The notes: a model not told the origin generated them from the letters alone. 64,000 bases of DNA from Caccoplasma_A sp045587545 (GCA_045587545.1 JAZNCN010000028.1:1-64000), one strand, 5' to 3'; counted from the first letter of the stretch, positions 24,168-33,417 are shown. A program made the numbers and translations.

Positions 24168-24239
24168 GAGTGAGATATTTTGTGTGTGGTAATATTAATT
24201 TCAAAGCCTTTCTCACTCTGTGGTGTGGAAGGTTTTTTT
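24168..24239 (+). promoter_or_regulatory. Transcription attenuator of the leucine operon
   Basis: A terminator hairpin (CCTTTC-T-CAC, loop TCTGTG, GTG-T-GGAAGG; 24207-24232) is followed by seven T (24233-24239). Upstream, GAGTGAGA at 24168-24175 is the exact complement of TCTCACTC at 24211-24218 inside the terminator, so pairing of the two would block the terminator. Leader peptide, competing stem and terminator together form a classic ribosome-mediated attenuator. Confidence 0.8.
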
Positions 24240-24275
24240 AGTTTAGAAGTAATAATATTTAATAACGATAAAATT

Positions 24276-25769
24276 ATGTCAGACAGACTATTTATTTTTG
24301 ATACTACTTTAAGAGATGGAGAACAGGTTCCTGGTTGTCAGTTGAATACTGTTGAAAAAATTCAAGTGGCTAAAGCTTTGGAGTCTTTGGGAGTTGATGT
24401 TATTGAGGCAGGTTTCCCGGTTTCAAGCCCCGGTGATTTTAAATCGGTGGTTGAAATTTCAAAGGCTGTTACTTGGCCTACCATTTGCGCTTTGACTCGC
24501 GCAGTTGAAAAGGATATTGATGCAGCTGCTGAGGCTTTAAAGTTTGCTAAACGTAAACGTATTCATACAGGTATTGGTACATCTGATTACCATATTAAAT
24601 ATAAATTTAACTCTACTCGCGAGGAGATTATTGAGCGTGCTATTGCTTGTGTTAAGTATGCTAAGAAGTATGTTGAAGACGTTCAATTTTATGCCGAAGA
24701 TGCAGGTAGAACTGATAATGAGTATTTGGCTCGTGTTGTTGAGGCTGTTGTAAAAGCAGGTGCAACAGTTATTAATATTCCTGACACTACAGGTTATTGT
24801 TTGCCTGAGGATTTTGGTAAAAAAATTCTTTATCTAAAAGAGAATGTTAAGGGTATTGATAATGTTACTATTGCTACTCACTGCCACAACGACCTTGGTA
24901 TGGCTACTGCTAATACAGTGTCGGGTATCTTAAATGGTGCGCGTCAAGCAGAGGTTACTATTAATGGTATTGGAGAGCGTGCCGGTAATACTTCGTTAGA
25001 AGAGGTTGTTATGACATTTAAGAGCCACAACAAAGGTATTGAAACTAATATTAATACTCAAAAAATATATTCTACAAGCCGTATGGTTTCAAGCATGATG
25101 AATATGCCTGTTCAACCTAATAAGGCTATTGTCGGTAGAAATGCTTTTGCTCACTCATCGGGTATTCACCAAGATGGTGTGCTTAAAAATAGAGAGAATT
25201 ATGAGATTATTGACCCTAAAGATGTGGGTATTGATGAGAACTCTATTGTTTTGACTGCTCGTAGTGGTCGTGCAGCACTTAAACATCGTCTTCATGTTCT
25301 TGGTGTTGAGCTAAATCAAGAGGATTTGGATAAGGCTTATGCTGAGTTCTTGGCTTTGGCTGACCGTAAAAAGGATATTAATGATGATGATATTCTTATG
25401 TTGGTTGGTAAGAGTCGTGGAGAGAAAGCTCGTATCTCTATCGATTATCTTCAGGTTACTTCGGGTATTGATGTTCGCAATGTGGCAAGCATTGGTATTA
25501 CTATTGCTGGCGAGAAGTTTGAGGCTGCTGCTTCGGGTAACGGACCGGTTGATGCAGCTATTAATGCCATTAAAACTATCATTCGCCGTAAAATGACTGT
25601 TGAAGAGTTCTTAATTCAGGCTATTACCAAAGGCAGCGACGATACAGGTAAGGTTCACATGACTGTTTCTTATAATGGCGAAAGCTATTATGGTTTTGGT
25701 GCTAATACCGATATTATTGCTGCTTCGGTTGAGGCATTTGTTGATGCTATTAATAAGTTCGTTATATAA
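24276..25769 (+). CDS. leuA: 2-isopropylmalate synthase
   Basis: Condenses acetyl-CoA with 2-oxoisovalerate, the first step of leucine synthesis. The start is MSDRLFIFDTT (24276). The frame is open upstream to 24180, but that stretch is the attenuator terminator and cannot be coding in the same transcript. The TIM-barrel motifs FDTTLRDGEQVPG, THCHNDLGMA and NGIGERAGN are intact. The C-terminal regulatory domain (about 370-497) is the usual site of leucine feedback. Codons in this and the next four genes are strongly biased towards T-ending forms (GGT, GCT, GTT), as in highly expressed genes. Confidence 0.95.
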   Translation: MSDRLFIFDTTLRDGEQVPGCQLNTVEKIQVAKALESLGVDVIEAGFPVSSPGDFKSVVEISKAVTWPTICALTRAVEKDIDAAAEALKFAKRKRIHTGIGTSDYHIKYKFNSTREEIIERAIACVKYAKKYVEDVQFYAEDAGRTDNEYLARVVEAVVKAGATVINIPDTTGYCLPEDFGKKILYLKENVKGIDNVTIATHCHNDLGMATANTVSGILNGARQAEVTINGIGERAGNTSLEEVVMTFKSHNKGIETNINTQKIYSTSRMVSSMMNMPVQPNKAIVGRNAFAHSSGIHQDGVLKNRENYEIIDPKDVGIDENSIVLTARSGRAALKHRLHVLGVELNQEDLDKAYAEFLALADRKKDINDDDILMLVGKSRGEKARISIDYLQVTSGIDVRNVASIGITIAGEKFEAAASGNGPVDAAINAIKTIIRRKMTVEEFLIQAITKGSDDTGKVHMTVSYNGESYYGFGANTDIIAASVEAFVDAINKFVI

Positions 25770-25791
25770 TTGAAGTTATTATTGAGAGAAG

Positions 25792-27192
25792 ATGGAAAAG
25801 AAAACTTTATTTGACAAAATTTGGGATTCCCACGTGGTATCTAAAATTGAAGGCGGTCCTAATCAACTATATATAGACAGACACTACCTTCATGAGGTAA
25901 CAAGTCCGCAGGCATTTGCAGGTATGAGAGAGAGAAATCTTTCTGTTTTTCGTCCGGAGAGAACAACTTGTTCTCCAGACCATAATATTCCTACTCTTAA
26001 TCAGGACAAACCTATTTCTGACCCTGTTTCAAGAAATCAGGTTGATACTTTGATGAAAAATGCAAAGGATTTTGGGTTAACTGTTTATGGCTTGTTAAAT
26101 CCCAAAAATGGTATTATTCATGTTATAGGTCCTGAAAATGGTTATACACAACCCGGTATGACTATTGTTTGTGGTGATAGCCACACCTCTACTCATGGAG
26201 CTATGGGTGCTGTTGCTTTTGGTATTGGTACCAGTGAGGTTGAGATGGTTTTGGCTTCGCAATGTGTATTGCAACCTAAGCCTATGAAGATGCGTATCAG
26301 TGTTGAGGGCGCTTTAAATAAAGGTGTTACTGCCAAAGATGTAGCTCTGTATATTATTTCAAAGATGACTACTGGTGGTGCTACGGGTTATTTCGTTGAG
26401 TTTGCAGGTAGTGCTATCCGCTCTTTGACAATGGAGGGTCGTATGACTCTTTGTAATATGAGTATTGAAATGGGTGCTCGCGGTGGTATGATTGCTCCCG
26501 ATGAGGTTACTTTTGAATATTTGAAAGGTAGAGAGTTTGCTCCTCAGGGTGAGGCTTGGGATAAGGCTGTTGAGGAGTGGAAGAAACTCCCTACTGACGA
26601 GGGCGCAGTTTTTGATAAAGAGGTAGTGTTTGATGCTGCTGATATTGCTCCTATGATTACTTACGGTACCAACCCCGGTATGGGTATGGCTATTGATGGT
26701 AATATTCCTTCGTTGGAGGATATTGATGCTGCCGGTCAGATATCGTTTGAGAAATCGTTGGGCTATATGAATTTTACTCCGGGCGAAAAACTTATCGGCA
26801 AATCAATAGATTATGTTTTCTTGGGTAGTTGTACAAACGGACGTATTGAGGATTTCAGAGCATTTGCAAATTTTGTGAAAGGTCATAAGAAAGCCGATAA
26901 TGTTACTGCTTGGTTGGTGCCCGGTTCATGGAATGTTGAAAAGGCTATTCGTGCAGAGGGTATTGATAAAATTCTTGAAGAGGCTGGTTTTGAGCTTCGT
27001 CAACCCGGTTGCTCGGCATGTTTGGCAATGAACGACGATAAAATTCCTGCAGGTAAGTATGCGGTTTCTACTTCAAATAGAAATTTTGAAGGTCGTCAAG
27101 GACCAGGGGCAAGAACTATGCTTGCAAGCCCACTTGTTGCTGCAGCTGCAGCTATTACAGGTAAAATAACCGATCCTCGTGATTTTATGTAA
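25792..27192 (+). CDS. leuC: 3-isopropylmalate dehydratase large subunit
   Basis: With LeuD it isomerises 2- to 3-isopropylmalate. It belongs to the aconitase family, 466 residues, with Fe-S ligands in GSCTNGR and PGCSACLAMN (CxxC) and the substrate loop VCGDSHTSTHGAMG. It starts 22 bp after leuA and ends 18 bp before leuD. Length is typical of the bacterial LeuC type. Confidence 0.96.
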   Translation: MEKKTLFDKIWDSHVVSKIEGGPNQLYIDRHYLHEVTSPQAFAGMRERNLSVFRPERTTCSPDHNIPTLNQDKPISDPVSRNQVDTLMKNAKDFGLTVYGLLNPKNGIIHVIGPENGYTQPGMTIVCGDSHTSTHGAMGAVAFGIGTSEVEMVLASQCVLQPKPMKMRISVEGALNKGVTAKDVALYIISKMTTGGATGYFVEFAGSAIRSLTMEGRMTLCNMSIEMGARGGMIAPDEVTFEYLKGREFAPQGEAWDKAVEEWKKLPTDEGAVFDKEVVFDAADIAPMITYGTNPGMGMAIDGNIPSLEDIDAAGQISFEKSLGYMNFTPGEKLIGKSIDYVFLGSCTNGRIEDFRAFANFVKGHKKADNVTAWLVPGSWNVEKAIRAEGIDKILEEAGFELRQPGCSACLAMNDDKIPAGKYAVSTSNRNFEGRQGPGARTMLASPLVAAAAAITGKITDPRDFM

Positions 27193-27210
27193 TTTAACTC
27201 TGAATGGACT

Positions 27211-27798
27211 ATGAGAGAAAAATTTGAAAAATTGACATCTGCTTGTGTCCCCCTCCCTATTGAGAATGTGGATACAGACCAAATAATCCCTGCTCGTTTC
27301 TTGAAAGCTACTACTCGCGAAGGTTTTGGCGATAATCTTTTCCGCGATTGGCGTTACGATAAAGAGGGTAATAAAATTGATAGTTTTGTTTTGAATAATC
27401 CTGCCTATTCAGGTAATATATTGGTTGCAGGTAAAAACTTTGGTAGCGGTTCAAGTCGTGAGCATGCAGCTTGGGCTGTTGCCGGTTATGGTTTTAGAGC
27501 TGTTGTTTCAAGTTTCTTTGCTGATATTTTCAAAAACAATGCTCTAAATAACTGTGTTTTGCCTGTTGTGGTTTCGGAGAAATTTCTTCAAGGTATTTTT
27601 GATGCCATAGAGGCTGATCATTCAAATACGGTTACTATTGATTTGCCTGAGCAGACTATAACCAATAATGCTACAGGTGAGAGTGAGAAATTCGATATCA
27701 ATCCTTATAAGAAAAATTGTCTTATGAACGGCTTTGATGATATTGATTATCTTCTTAGTAAAAGAAGTGATATTGAGGCTTGGGAGAAAAACAGATAG
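27211..27798 (+). CDS. leuD: 3-isopropylmalate dehydratase small subunit
   Basis: The swivelling-domain partner of LeuC, 195 residues. It has the landmark NVDTDQIIPARFL near the N-terminus and GKNFGSGSSREHAAWA, the conserved substrate-contact loop. It lies 4 bp before the citramalate-synthase-like gene. Confidence 0.96.
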   Translation: MREKFEKLTSACVPLPIENVDTDQIIPARFLKATTREGFGDNLFRDWRYDKEGNKIDSFVLNNPAYSGNILVAGKNFGSGSSREHAAWAVAGYGFRAVVSSFFADIFKNNALNNCVLPVVVSEKFLQGIFDAIEADHSNTVTIDLPEQTITNNATGESEKFDINPYKKNCLMNGFDDIDYLLSKRSDIEAWEKNR

Positions 27799-27802
27799 TT
27801 AG

Positions 27803-29326
27803 ATGAGATATAGACTCGAAATAATGGACACCACGTTACGCGACGGAGAACAGACCTCCGGTGTATCGTTTGGTGCTTTTGAGAAGTTGAGTATTGCTCG
27901 CCTTTTGCTTAAAGAGATAAAGGTTAACAGACTTGAAATTGCTTCGGCAAGAGTCTCTGCCGGTGAAATGGAGGCGGTTAAACAGGTGTGTGCTTGGGCT
28001 GCCAAACATAAAAAAATTAAGTCTATTGAGGTTTTGGGGTTTATTGATAATGGAGTTTCAATTAATTGGATTAAAGAGGCTGGTGCTGAGGTTGTAAACC
28101 TTTTGTGCAAAGGCTCTTTACGACATTGTCAATATCAGTTAAAAAAATCCCTTGATGAACATATAGCAGATATTAAACGCGAAATTAATATTGCCGAAGA
28201 GGCAGGTATCGCTGTTAATGTATATTTGGAGGATTGGTCAAACGGTATGAAGGATTCTCCCGATTATGTTTATAAGATGATTGATGCTTTGAGTGGTTGC
28301 AATATCATGAGATTTATGTTGCCCGATACTTTGGGCGTGTTAAATCCCGATAGTACTTATAATTATTGTAAAGATATTGTTGACCGCTACCCTACTCTGC
28401 ATTTTGATTTTCATGCGCATAATGATTATGATTTAGCTGTTGCCAATACTTATGCAGCTACAAAAGCTGGAGTTAAGGGCGTGCATTGTACTATTAATGG
28501 TTTGGGAGAGAGAGCAGGTAATGCTGCGTTGTCAAGTGTACTTGCCGTTTGTCACGACCAATTGAGTATTAAAACATCAATTAATGAGGCTAAGATTAAT
28601 CATGTAAGTAGGGTTGTTGAATCTTATTCAGGTATCAGAATTCCTGCAAATAAACCTGTTATTGGCGATAATGTTTTTACTCAATGTGCCGGGGTTCATG
28701 CTGATGGCGATAGCAAAAATAATCTTTATTATAACGATCTTTTACCTGAACGCTTTGGTAGAATGCGCGAATATGCTCTTGGTAAAACTTCAGGTAAGGC
28801 AAACATAAGAAAAAATCTTGAGGCTATGGGCATTGAGCTTGATGAAGAGTCGATGCGCAAGGTAACTGATAGAATTATTGAACTTGGCGATAAAAAAGAG
28901 ATTATTTCTCAAGAGGATTTGCCTTATATCATCTCTGATACCCTTAAACAGGATAACCAAAAACAGAAAATTGTTTTGTTAAATTATACTCTTGCTGTTG
29001 CTAATGGTTTAAGGCCCGGTGCTGTTCTTAAATTGGATATTAATGGTGAGGTCTACGAAGCAGGTGCTACAGGCGATGGTCAGTTTGATGCTTTTGTTAA
29101 AGGTATTCAATGGATTTATAAAACTAAACTACAACGCCAGTTCCCTCACCTTGTTGATTATGCTGTTAATATTCCTCCGGGTGGTAGAACTGATGCATTG
29201 GTTCAAACCTCAATTACATGGGAGCATAAGGGTAAAACATTTAAAACTCATGGTTTGGATCTTGACCAGATGGCAGCAGCTATTCAGGCTACTATGAAGA
29301 TGTTAAACCATATTGAAGATATTTAA
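27803..29326 (+). CDS. cimA: Citramalate synthase-like / second 2-isopropylmalate synthase family protein
   Basis: A 507-residue LeuA-superfamily protein with the barrel motifs MDTTLRDGEQTSG, FHAHNDYDLA and NGLGERAGN and a C-terminal LeuA-type regulatory domain (about 380-507). It differs clearly from the leuA product in the same operon. Its likely role is condensing pyruvate with acetyl-CoA to (R)-citramalate, giving a threonine-independent route to isoleucine that then uses LeuC, LeuD and LeuB. The Leu-plus-Ile leader peptide supports this. A second isopropylmalate synthase cannot be excluded, so the symbol is tentative. Confidence 0.75.
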   Translation: MRYRLEIMDTTLRDGEQTSGVSFGAFEKLSIARLLLKEIKVNRLEIASARVSAGEMEAVKQVCAWAAKHKKIKSIEVLGFIDNGVSINWIKEAGAEVVNLLCKGSLRHCQYQLKKSLDEHIADIKREINIAEEAGIAVNVYLEDWSNGMKDSPDYVYKMIDALSGCNIMRFMLPDTLGVLNPDSTYNYCKDIVDRYPTLHFDFHAHNDYDLAVANTYAATKAGVKGVHCTINGLGERAGNAALSSVLAVCHDQLSIKTSINEAKINHVSRVVESYSGIRIPANKPVIGDNVFTQCAGVHADGDSKNNLYYNDLLPERFGRMREYALGKTSGKANIRKNLEAMGIELDEESMRKVTDRIIELGDKKEIISQEDLPYIISDTLKQDNQKQKIVLLNYTLAVANGLRPGAVLKLDINGEVYEAGATGDGQFDAFVKGIQWIYKTKLQRQFPHLVDYAVNIPPGGRTDALVQTSITWEHKGKTFKTHGLDLDQMAAAIQATMKMLNHIEDI

Positions 29327-29353
29327 TTAGTTAATTTTTAATTTACCATAGAT

Positions 29354-30424
29354 ATGAAAATAAATATTGCCGTATTGCCCGGCGATGGAATTGGTCCTGA
29401 AATTGTTGCGACCGCATTAGAGGCAACTAAAGCTGTTTGTGAGAAGTTTGGTCATGAGTTGTCGTATAAACATGCTCTTGTTGGTGCTTGTGCTATTGAT
29501 GCGACAGGTAATCCTTATCCTGAGGAGACTCATAAAATTTGTATGGAGTCAGATGCTGTTTTGTTCGGAGCTATTGGTGACCCTAAATATGATAATAATC
29601 CTGCTGCAAAGGTACGCCCCGAGCAAGGTTTATTAGGTATGCGTAAACAATTGGGCTTGTATGCTAATATTCGCCCTGTTGCCACTATGCCTCAATTAAT
29701 ACACAAATCTCCTCTCCGTCAAGAGGTTGTTGAGGGTACTGACTTGATGTGCATAAGAGAGTTGACAGGTGGTATATATTTTGGACGTCCTCAAGGTAGA
29801 AGCGAAGATGGGAATGTTGCATACGATACTTGTGTATATTCTCGTGAAGAGATTGAAAGGATTGTCCGTTTGGCTTATACTTATGCGATGCAACGCCGTA
29901 AAAAGGTAACTGTTGTTGATAAGGCTAATGTTTTGTGTACTTCTCGTATGTGGCGTGAGGTGGCTCAAGAGATTGCAAAAGAGTATCCAGAGGTTGAAAC
30001 AGAATATATGTTTGTTGATAACGCTGCTATGCAGTTGGTTCAATGGCCATCACGTTTTGATGTTATGGTTACAGAAAATATGTTTGGTGACATTCTAACT
30101 GATGAGGCTTCAGTTCTTACAGGTTCTCTTGGTATGTTGCCTTCGGCATCTGTTGGTGTTCATACTTCTGTTTTTGAACCAATACACGGCTCTTACCCAC
30201 AAGCTGCGGGTAAAGATATTGCTAATCCATTGGCTACAATATTATCGGCTGCATTGATGTTTGAATATGCTTTTGGTCTTATGGAAGAGGGTAAACTTAT
30301 CAGAGAGGCAGTATCGGCTTCTATTGATGCTGGTGTAGTTACTGTTGATATTGCTCAAGGCGAGAAATCTTATAAGACATCTGAAGTTGGTAAATGGATT
30401 GTTGATTATATCAAAAATAAATAA
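29354..30424 (+). CDS. leuB: 3-isopropylmalate dehydrogenase
   Basis: Oxidises and decarboxylates 3-isopropylmalate to 2-oxoisocaproate with NAD. The 356-residue isocitrate-dehydrogenase-type enzyme starts INIAVLPGDGIGPEIV and has the substrate/Mg region MVTENMFGDILTDEASVL and the NAD-binding FEPIHGSYPQAAGKDIANP. It is the last gene of the operon, followed by a terminator at 30455. Confidence 0.96.
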   Translation: MKINIAVLPGDGIGPEIVATALEATKAVCEKFGHELSYKHALVGACAIDATGNPYPEETHKICMESDAVLFGAIGDPKYDNNPAAKVRPEQGLLGMRKQLGLYANIRPVATMPQLIHKSPLRQEVVEGTDLMCIRELTGGIYFGRPQGRSEDGNVAYDTCVYSREEIERIVRLAYTYAMQRRKKVTVVDKANVLCTSRMWREVAQEIAKEYPEVETEYMFVDNAAMQLVQWPSRFDVMVTENMFGDILTDEASVLTGSLGMLPSASVGVHTSVFEPIHGSYPQAAGKDIANPLATILSAALMFEYAFGLMEEGKLIREAVSASIDAGVVTVDIAQGEKSYKTSEVGKWIVDYIKNK

Positions 30425-30454
30425 TAATCCATAATAATTATTCGCACATAAATT

Positions 30455-30490
30455 AGGGGAGCCAATCAGATTTGACTCCCCTGCTATTTT
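30455..30490 (+). terminator. Terminator of the leucine operon
   Basis: AGGGGAG (30455-30461) pairs with CTCCCCT (30476-30482), followed by GCTATTTTTT. It separates leuB from the convergent nucleotidyltransferase gene and may serve both. Confidence 0.85.
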
Positions 30491-30503
30491 TTATTGCTTC
30501 TTC

Positions 30504-31400
30504 TTAAAATAGAGGTGAAGGATATTCTCCTGCATCAACTAATGATTGTATTTTTGCCACTACATCGGGACGGTCTTGTGCGTATGTTACACCAAACCAT
30601 TTTGATGGAGTGTCAAGCACTGTTACGCTTGCGCGTTTGCTTTGGATTAGCTCGTTTACTATTAGAGGTATGAAGAACTCTGATTTTAGGTTTGACATAT
30701 TCTCTTTTAAGAAATCAACAAATATCTCATCAGAGTATTTGAAGTAGTCAGGTGTGAATCCCCACATATTCATTGATACGGGAACATTGGGATCTAACAT
30801 AGTCCACTCTTCTCCTTCGTTAAACGCAATACCTCCATTGTAGTAACCTATTTTGGTTCTTTCAACAACTGATGTTAATTCAGCATTTTCATTTGTTTCG
30901 CATATACCGCGTGATACTGTTCCACTTTCAGACATTGTATTGCCTACACGATAACCTACCATGCAATATTTATTTTCACCCTCTTGTTTTGATAACCAAT
31001 CTGCGATTATTGCAAAACTTTCACGACCATAGAAATCATCAGCATTAATAACTGCAAATGGCTCTTTAATAGCCTCTTTACCCATCATTACTGCGTGGTT
31101 TGTTCCCCAAGGTTTTTCTCGTCCTTCAGGTACTGTAAATCCTTCGGGTAGATAATCCAACTCTTGGTATACAACTTCAGTTGGTATTACTTTCTCATAT
31201 TTTTTTACCACTTTCTCAATGAATTCGTCTGCAAAAGAGTGTCTGATTACAAAGACAACTTTTCCAAATCCACCACGAATTGCATCAAAAATTGAGTAAT
31301 CCATAATAGTCTCACCATTAGGACCAAGACCATCTAACTGTTTTAGTGAACCATAACGGCTTCCCATTCCTGCCGCCAACACAAATAATGTAGGTTTCAT
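30504..31400 (-). CDS. Nucleotidyltransferase (sugar-phosphate type)
   Basis: 298 residues with an N-terminal nucleotidyltransferase fold: LFVLAAGMGSRYGSLKQ (nucleotide-binding GxGxR), then NADDFYG as the metal-binding region. Family members join NTP to a sugar phosphate, releasing pyrophosphate. The substrate is not readable from sequence; glucose-1-phosphate or a related sugar is likely. It stands alone, with its own promoter region at 31478-31505. Confidence 0.8.
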   Translation of the reverse strand: MKPTLFVLAAGMGSRYGSLKQLDGLGPNGETIMDYSIFDAIRGGFGKVVFVIRHSFADEFIEKVVKKYEKVIPTEVVYQELDYLPEGFTVPEGREKPWGTNHAVMMGKEAIKEPFAVINADDFYGRESFAIIADWLSKQEGENKYCMVGYRVGNTMSESGTVSRGICETNENAELTSVVERTKIGYYNGGIAFNEGEEWTMLDPNVPVSMNMWGFTPDYFKYSDEIFVDFLKENMSNLKSEFFIPLIVNELIQSKRASVTVLDTPSKWFGVTYAQDRPDVVAKIQSLVDAGEYPSPLF

Positions 31401-31764
31401 AATAATTAATATTTAGTTGTTTAAATTTATATGCTTACCGTTTTATGATACTTTGCCGTTTTACGTTTGGTTTTAGTCAAAATTACAAACCTTTTTGCAA
31501 AGTTATAAAATTTATTTAGATTTTGTTTTTATATTTTATCATATAATTGAATGTTGTTAAGATTATAGCTCATTATTTATGATAATAAATTTACTCTAAT
31601 CTATTTTATTGTATTTTAAATGTTAAAAATTGTTTTATTGGTTCATTTTTTCGCCTAAAAGATTTGCTAATATGATATAAATAGCTTTTCTTTGCGGAGT
31701 TAAACTTAAAAAAGCACGCCTATTGAATAGACCTTTACTCTTGAAACTATAAAGAGGGAAAAAG
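31401..31764. other. Divergent promoter region
   Basis: A 364-bp gap between the nucleotidyltransferase (-) and ECF sigma factor (+). On the minus strand are two overlapping candidate boxes, TAACTTTG (31505-31498) and TAATTTTG (31485-31478). On the plus strand TTTG (31663-31666) and TTTCTTTG (31687-31694) are 20 nt apart. No small gene was seen. Confidence 0.55.
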
Positions 31765-32355
31765 ATGAAAAATCTTAATTTGCTTACCGATGAGGAGTTG
31801 GTAGCATTGTATTCAGAGGGTGATAATAGTGCTTTTGATGTTCTTCTACTAAGACACAAAAATCGCATTTATTCTTACGTATTTTACATTGTTAAAGATA
31901 GGGAGTTGGCTGAGGACATCTTCCAAGAGACCTTTGTGAAAGTTATTACTACTATTAAACAAGGTCGATATGTTGAGTCGGGTAAATTCTCATCATGGAT
32001 TACTCGTATTGCTCATAACCTTATTATTGACCACTATCGTCAGGAGAAGACAGAAAATCATATTCCTAACAACGATATGAATCCTGATGTATTCAATCGC
32101 AAGGAGTTGAGCGAGGGAACTGTTGAGGATTCAATGATTTCATCTCAAATAAGAGTTGATATTCGTCGTCTTGTAGCTGCTCTACCCGATAACCAAAAAG
32201 AGGTATTGGTTATGCGCTATTACCAAAATATGAGCTTTAAAGAGATTGCAGATGCTACTAATGTTAGCATAAATACTGCTCTTGGACGTATGCGCTACGC
32301 AATACTGAATATGAGAAGAATGGCAGAAGAGAATAAAATAGAATTATTCTTTTAA
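31765..32355 (+). CDS. ECF-type RNA polymerase sigma factor
   Basis: 196 residues with sigma region 2 (LAEDIFQETFVKVI, about 50-65, core binding and -10 recognition) and region 4 (LPDNQKEVLVMRYYQNMSFKEIA, about 137-160, helix-turn-helix). There is no anti-sigma factor gene directly beside it. A 51-residue protein gene follows 105 bp downstream, beyond a terminator. Regulon unknown. Confidence 0.9.
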   Translation: MKNLNLLTDEELVALYSEGDNSAFDVLLLRHKNRIYSYVFYIVKDRELAEDIFQETFVKVITTIKQGRYVESGKFSSWITRIAHNLIIDHYRQEKTENHIPNNDMNPDVFNRKELSEGTVEDSMISSQIRVDIRRLVAALPDNQKEVLVMRYYQNMSFKEIADATNVSINTALGRMRYAILNMRRMAEENKIELFF

Positions 32356-32376
32356 TTATAAAAGCATAGTTTATAA

Positions 32377-32405
32377 AAGAGGTTGTATCAACAGCCTCTT
32401 TTTTT
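32377..32405 (+). terminator. Terminator of the ECF sigma gene
   Basis: AAGAGG (32377-32382) and CCTCTT (32395-32400), with inner TTG/CAA pairing, are followed by a run of T to 32405. Confidence 0.75.
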
Positions 32406-32460
32406 GCAATATTTATTAGGATTATACGTTATATAAGTGTTACTTAATAAATGAATGCCT

Positions 32461-32616
32461 ATGAAAAAAGATTCTACTCCTGTTAAGTCTGTTAGAAAGC
32501 AAAAAGAGATTTTGTCTCCAAAGGATTCTACTATTGCATTTTTAATGAATTTTACCCGCGTGTATAGTTGCGAGAATAAGGCTATCAATTCTACCGGTGG
32601 TTACCTTTTGAATTAA
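32461..32616 (+). CDS. 51-residue conserved-looking small protein
   Basis: An intact short frame, ATG at 32461 to TAA at 32614-32616. The core DSTIAFLMNFTRVYSCEN, followed by a Gly-Gly and an ending in LLN, resembles a small cytoplasmic protein I associate from memory with Bacteroidales genomes (an 'ExxxFIxNFARVY...' pattern with a terminal Leu-Asn). No function is known. It is set off by terminators on both sides (32377-32405 and 32669-32707), so it has its own transcript or depends on read-through. Confidence 0.65.
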   Translation: MKKDSTPVKSVRKQKEILSPKDSTIAFLMNFTRVYSCENKAINSTGGYLLN

Positions 32617-32668
32617 TTAATCCTTTATATAATTTGGGATTTTTACATCAGTTTCAAACTTATTTTAT

Positions 32669-32707
32669 TACCTTTGTTGAAAGTAATCAGACAAAGGTAT
32701 TTTTTTG
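32669..32707 (+). terminator. Terminator after the small protein gene
   Basis: TACCTTTGT (32669-32677) pairs perfectly with ACAAAGGTA (32691-32699), followed by seven T. The left arm also happens to read TACCTTTG, a promoter-box match, but no TTTG lies at the right distance. Confidence 0.9.
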
Positions 32708-32754
32708 TCTCTTTTTACAATAAAAATTATTTAAATTATATTTTAGTATAAGTT

Positions 32755-33402
32755 ATGGCAATAGTTGCTCCTTCGTTGTTATCGGCTGATTTCGGAAATC
32801 TTGCAGCCTCAATTGATATGGTTAATAAAAGTGATGCCGATTGGCTTCATATTGATGTTATGGACGGTGTTTTTGTTCCTAATATCTCTTTTGGCTTCCC
32901 GGTATTGGAGTATGTAAAAAAACTATCAACAAAACCTCTTGATGTGCATTTGATGATTGTTGACCCAATGAAATTTGTTAAAGAGGTTAAGGGAATTAAC
33001 GGAAATATTATGAATATCCATTATGAGGTTTCAACTCACTTGCACCGTTCAATTCAGCAAATTAAAGAGGCAGGAATGAAAGCTGCTGTAACCCTTAATC
33101 CTCACACACCTGTAGCTTTATTGCAAGATATAATTACTGATTTGGATATGGTATTGCTAATGTCGGTTAATCCTGGATTTGGCGGACAAAAATTTATCCC
33201 AAATACAGTCAATAAAGTAGCGGAATTAAAAGAACTTATAATAAAAAGAGGCTCTAATGCTCTTATTGAAGTTGATGGCGGTATTAATTTAGAGACAGGA
33301 AAACTTGTTGTTGATGCAGGAGCAGATGCTCTTGTTGCAGGAAACTTTGTCTTTAAATCTGAAAATCCTATTGAAACTATTTCAGCTTTATCTCAATTAT
33401 AA
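32755..33402 (+). CDS. rpe: Ribulose-phosphate 3-epimerase
   Basis: Interconverts ribulose-5-phosphate and xylulose-5-phosphate in the pentose phosphate pathway. A 215-residue barrel with APSLLSADFGNL, metal/catalytic HIDVMDGVFVPN, DVHLMI, SVNPGFGGQ and EVDGGIN, all canonical. It is 15 bp before comEC and probably co-transcribed with it. Confidence 0.96.
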   Translation: MAIVAPSLLSADFGNLAASIDMVNKSDADWLHIDVMDGVFVPNISFGFPVLEYVKKLSTKPLDVHLMIVDPMKFVKEVKGINGNIMNIHYEVSTHLHRSIQQIKEAGMKAAVTLNPHTPVALLQDIITDLDMVLLMSVNPGFGGQKFIPNTVNKVAELKELIIKRGSNALIEVDGGINLETGKLVVDAGADALVAGNFVFKSENPIETISALSQL

Positions 33403-33417
33403 TAAAGTCATAAAAAT

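Noticed and set aside
24180..24275. N-terminal extension of leuA in the open frame
   Set aside because: The extension lies on top of the attenuator terminator and T-tract, and the conserved LeuA start is MSDRLFIFDTT at 24276.
32669..32676. TACCTTTG as a promoter for rpe
   Set aside because: It is one arm of a perfect terminator hairpin and has no TTTG at the right distance.
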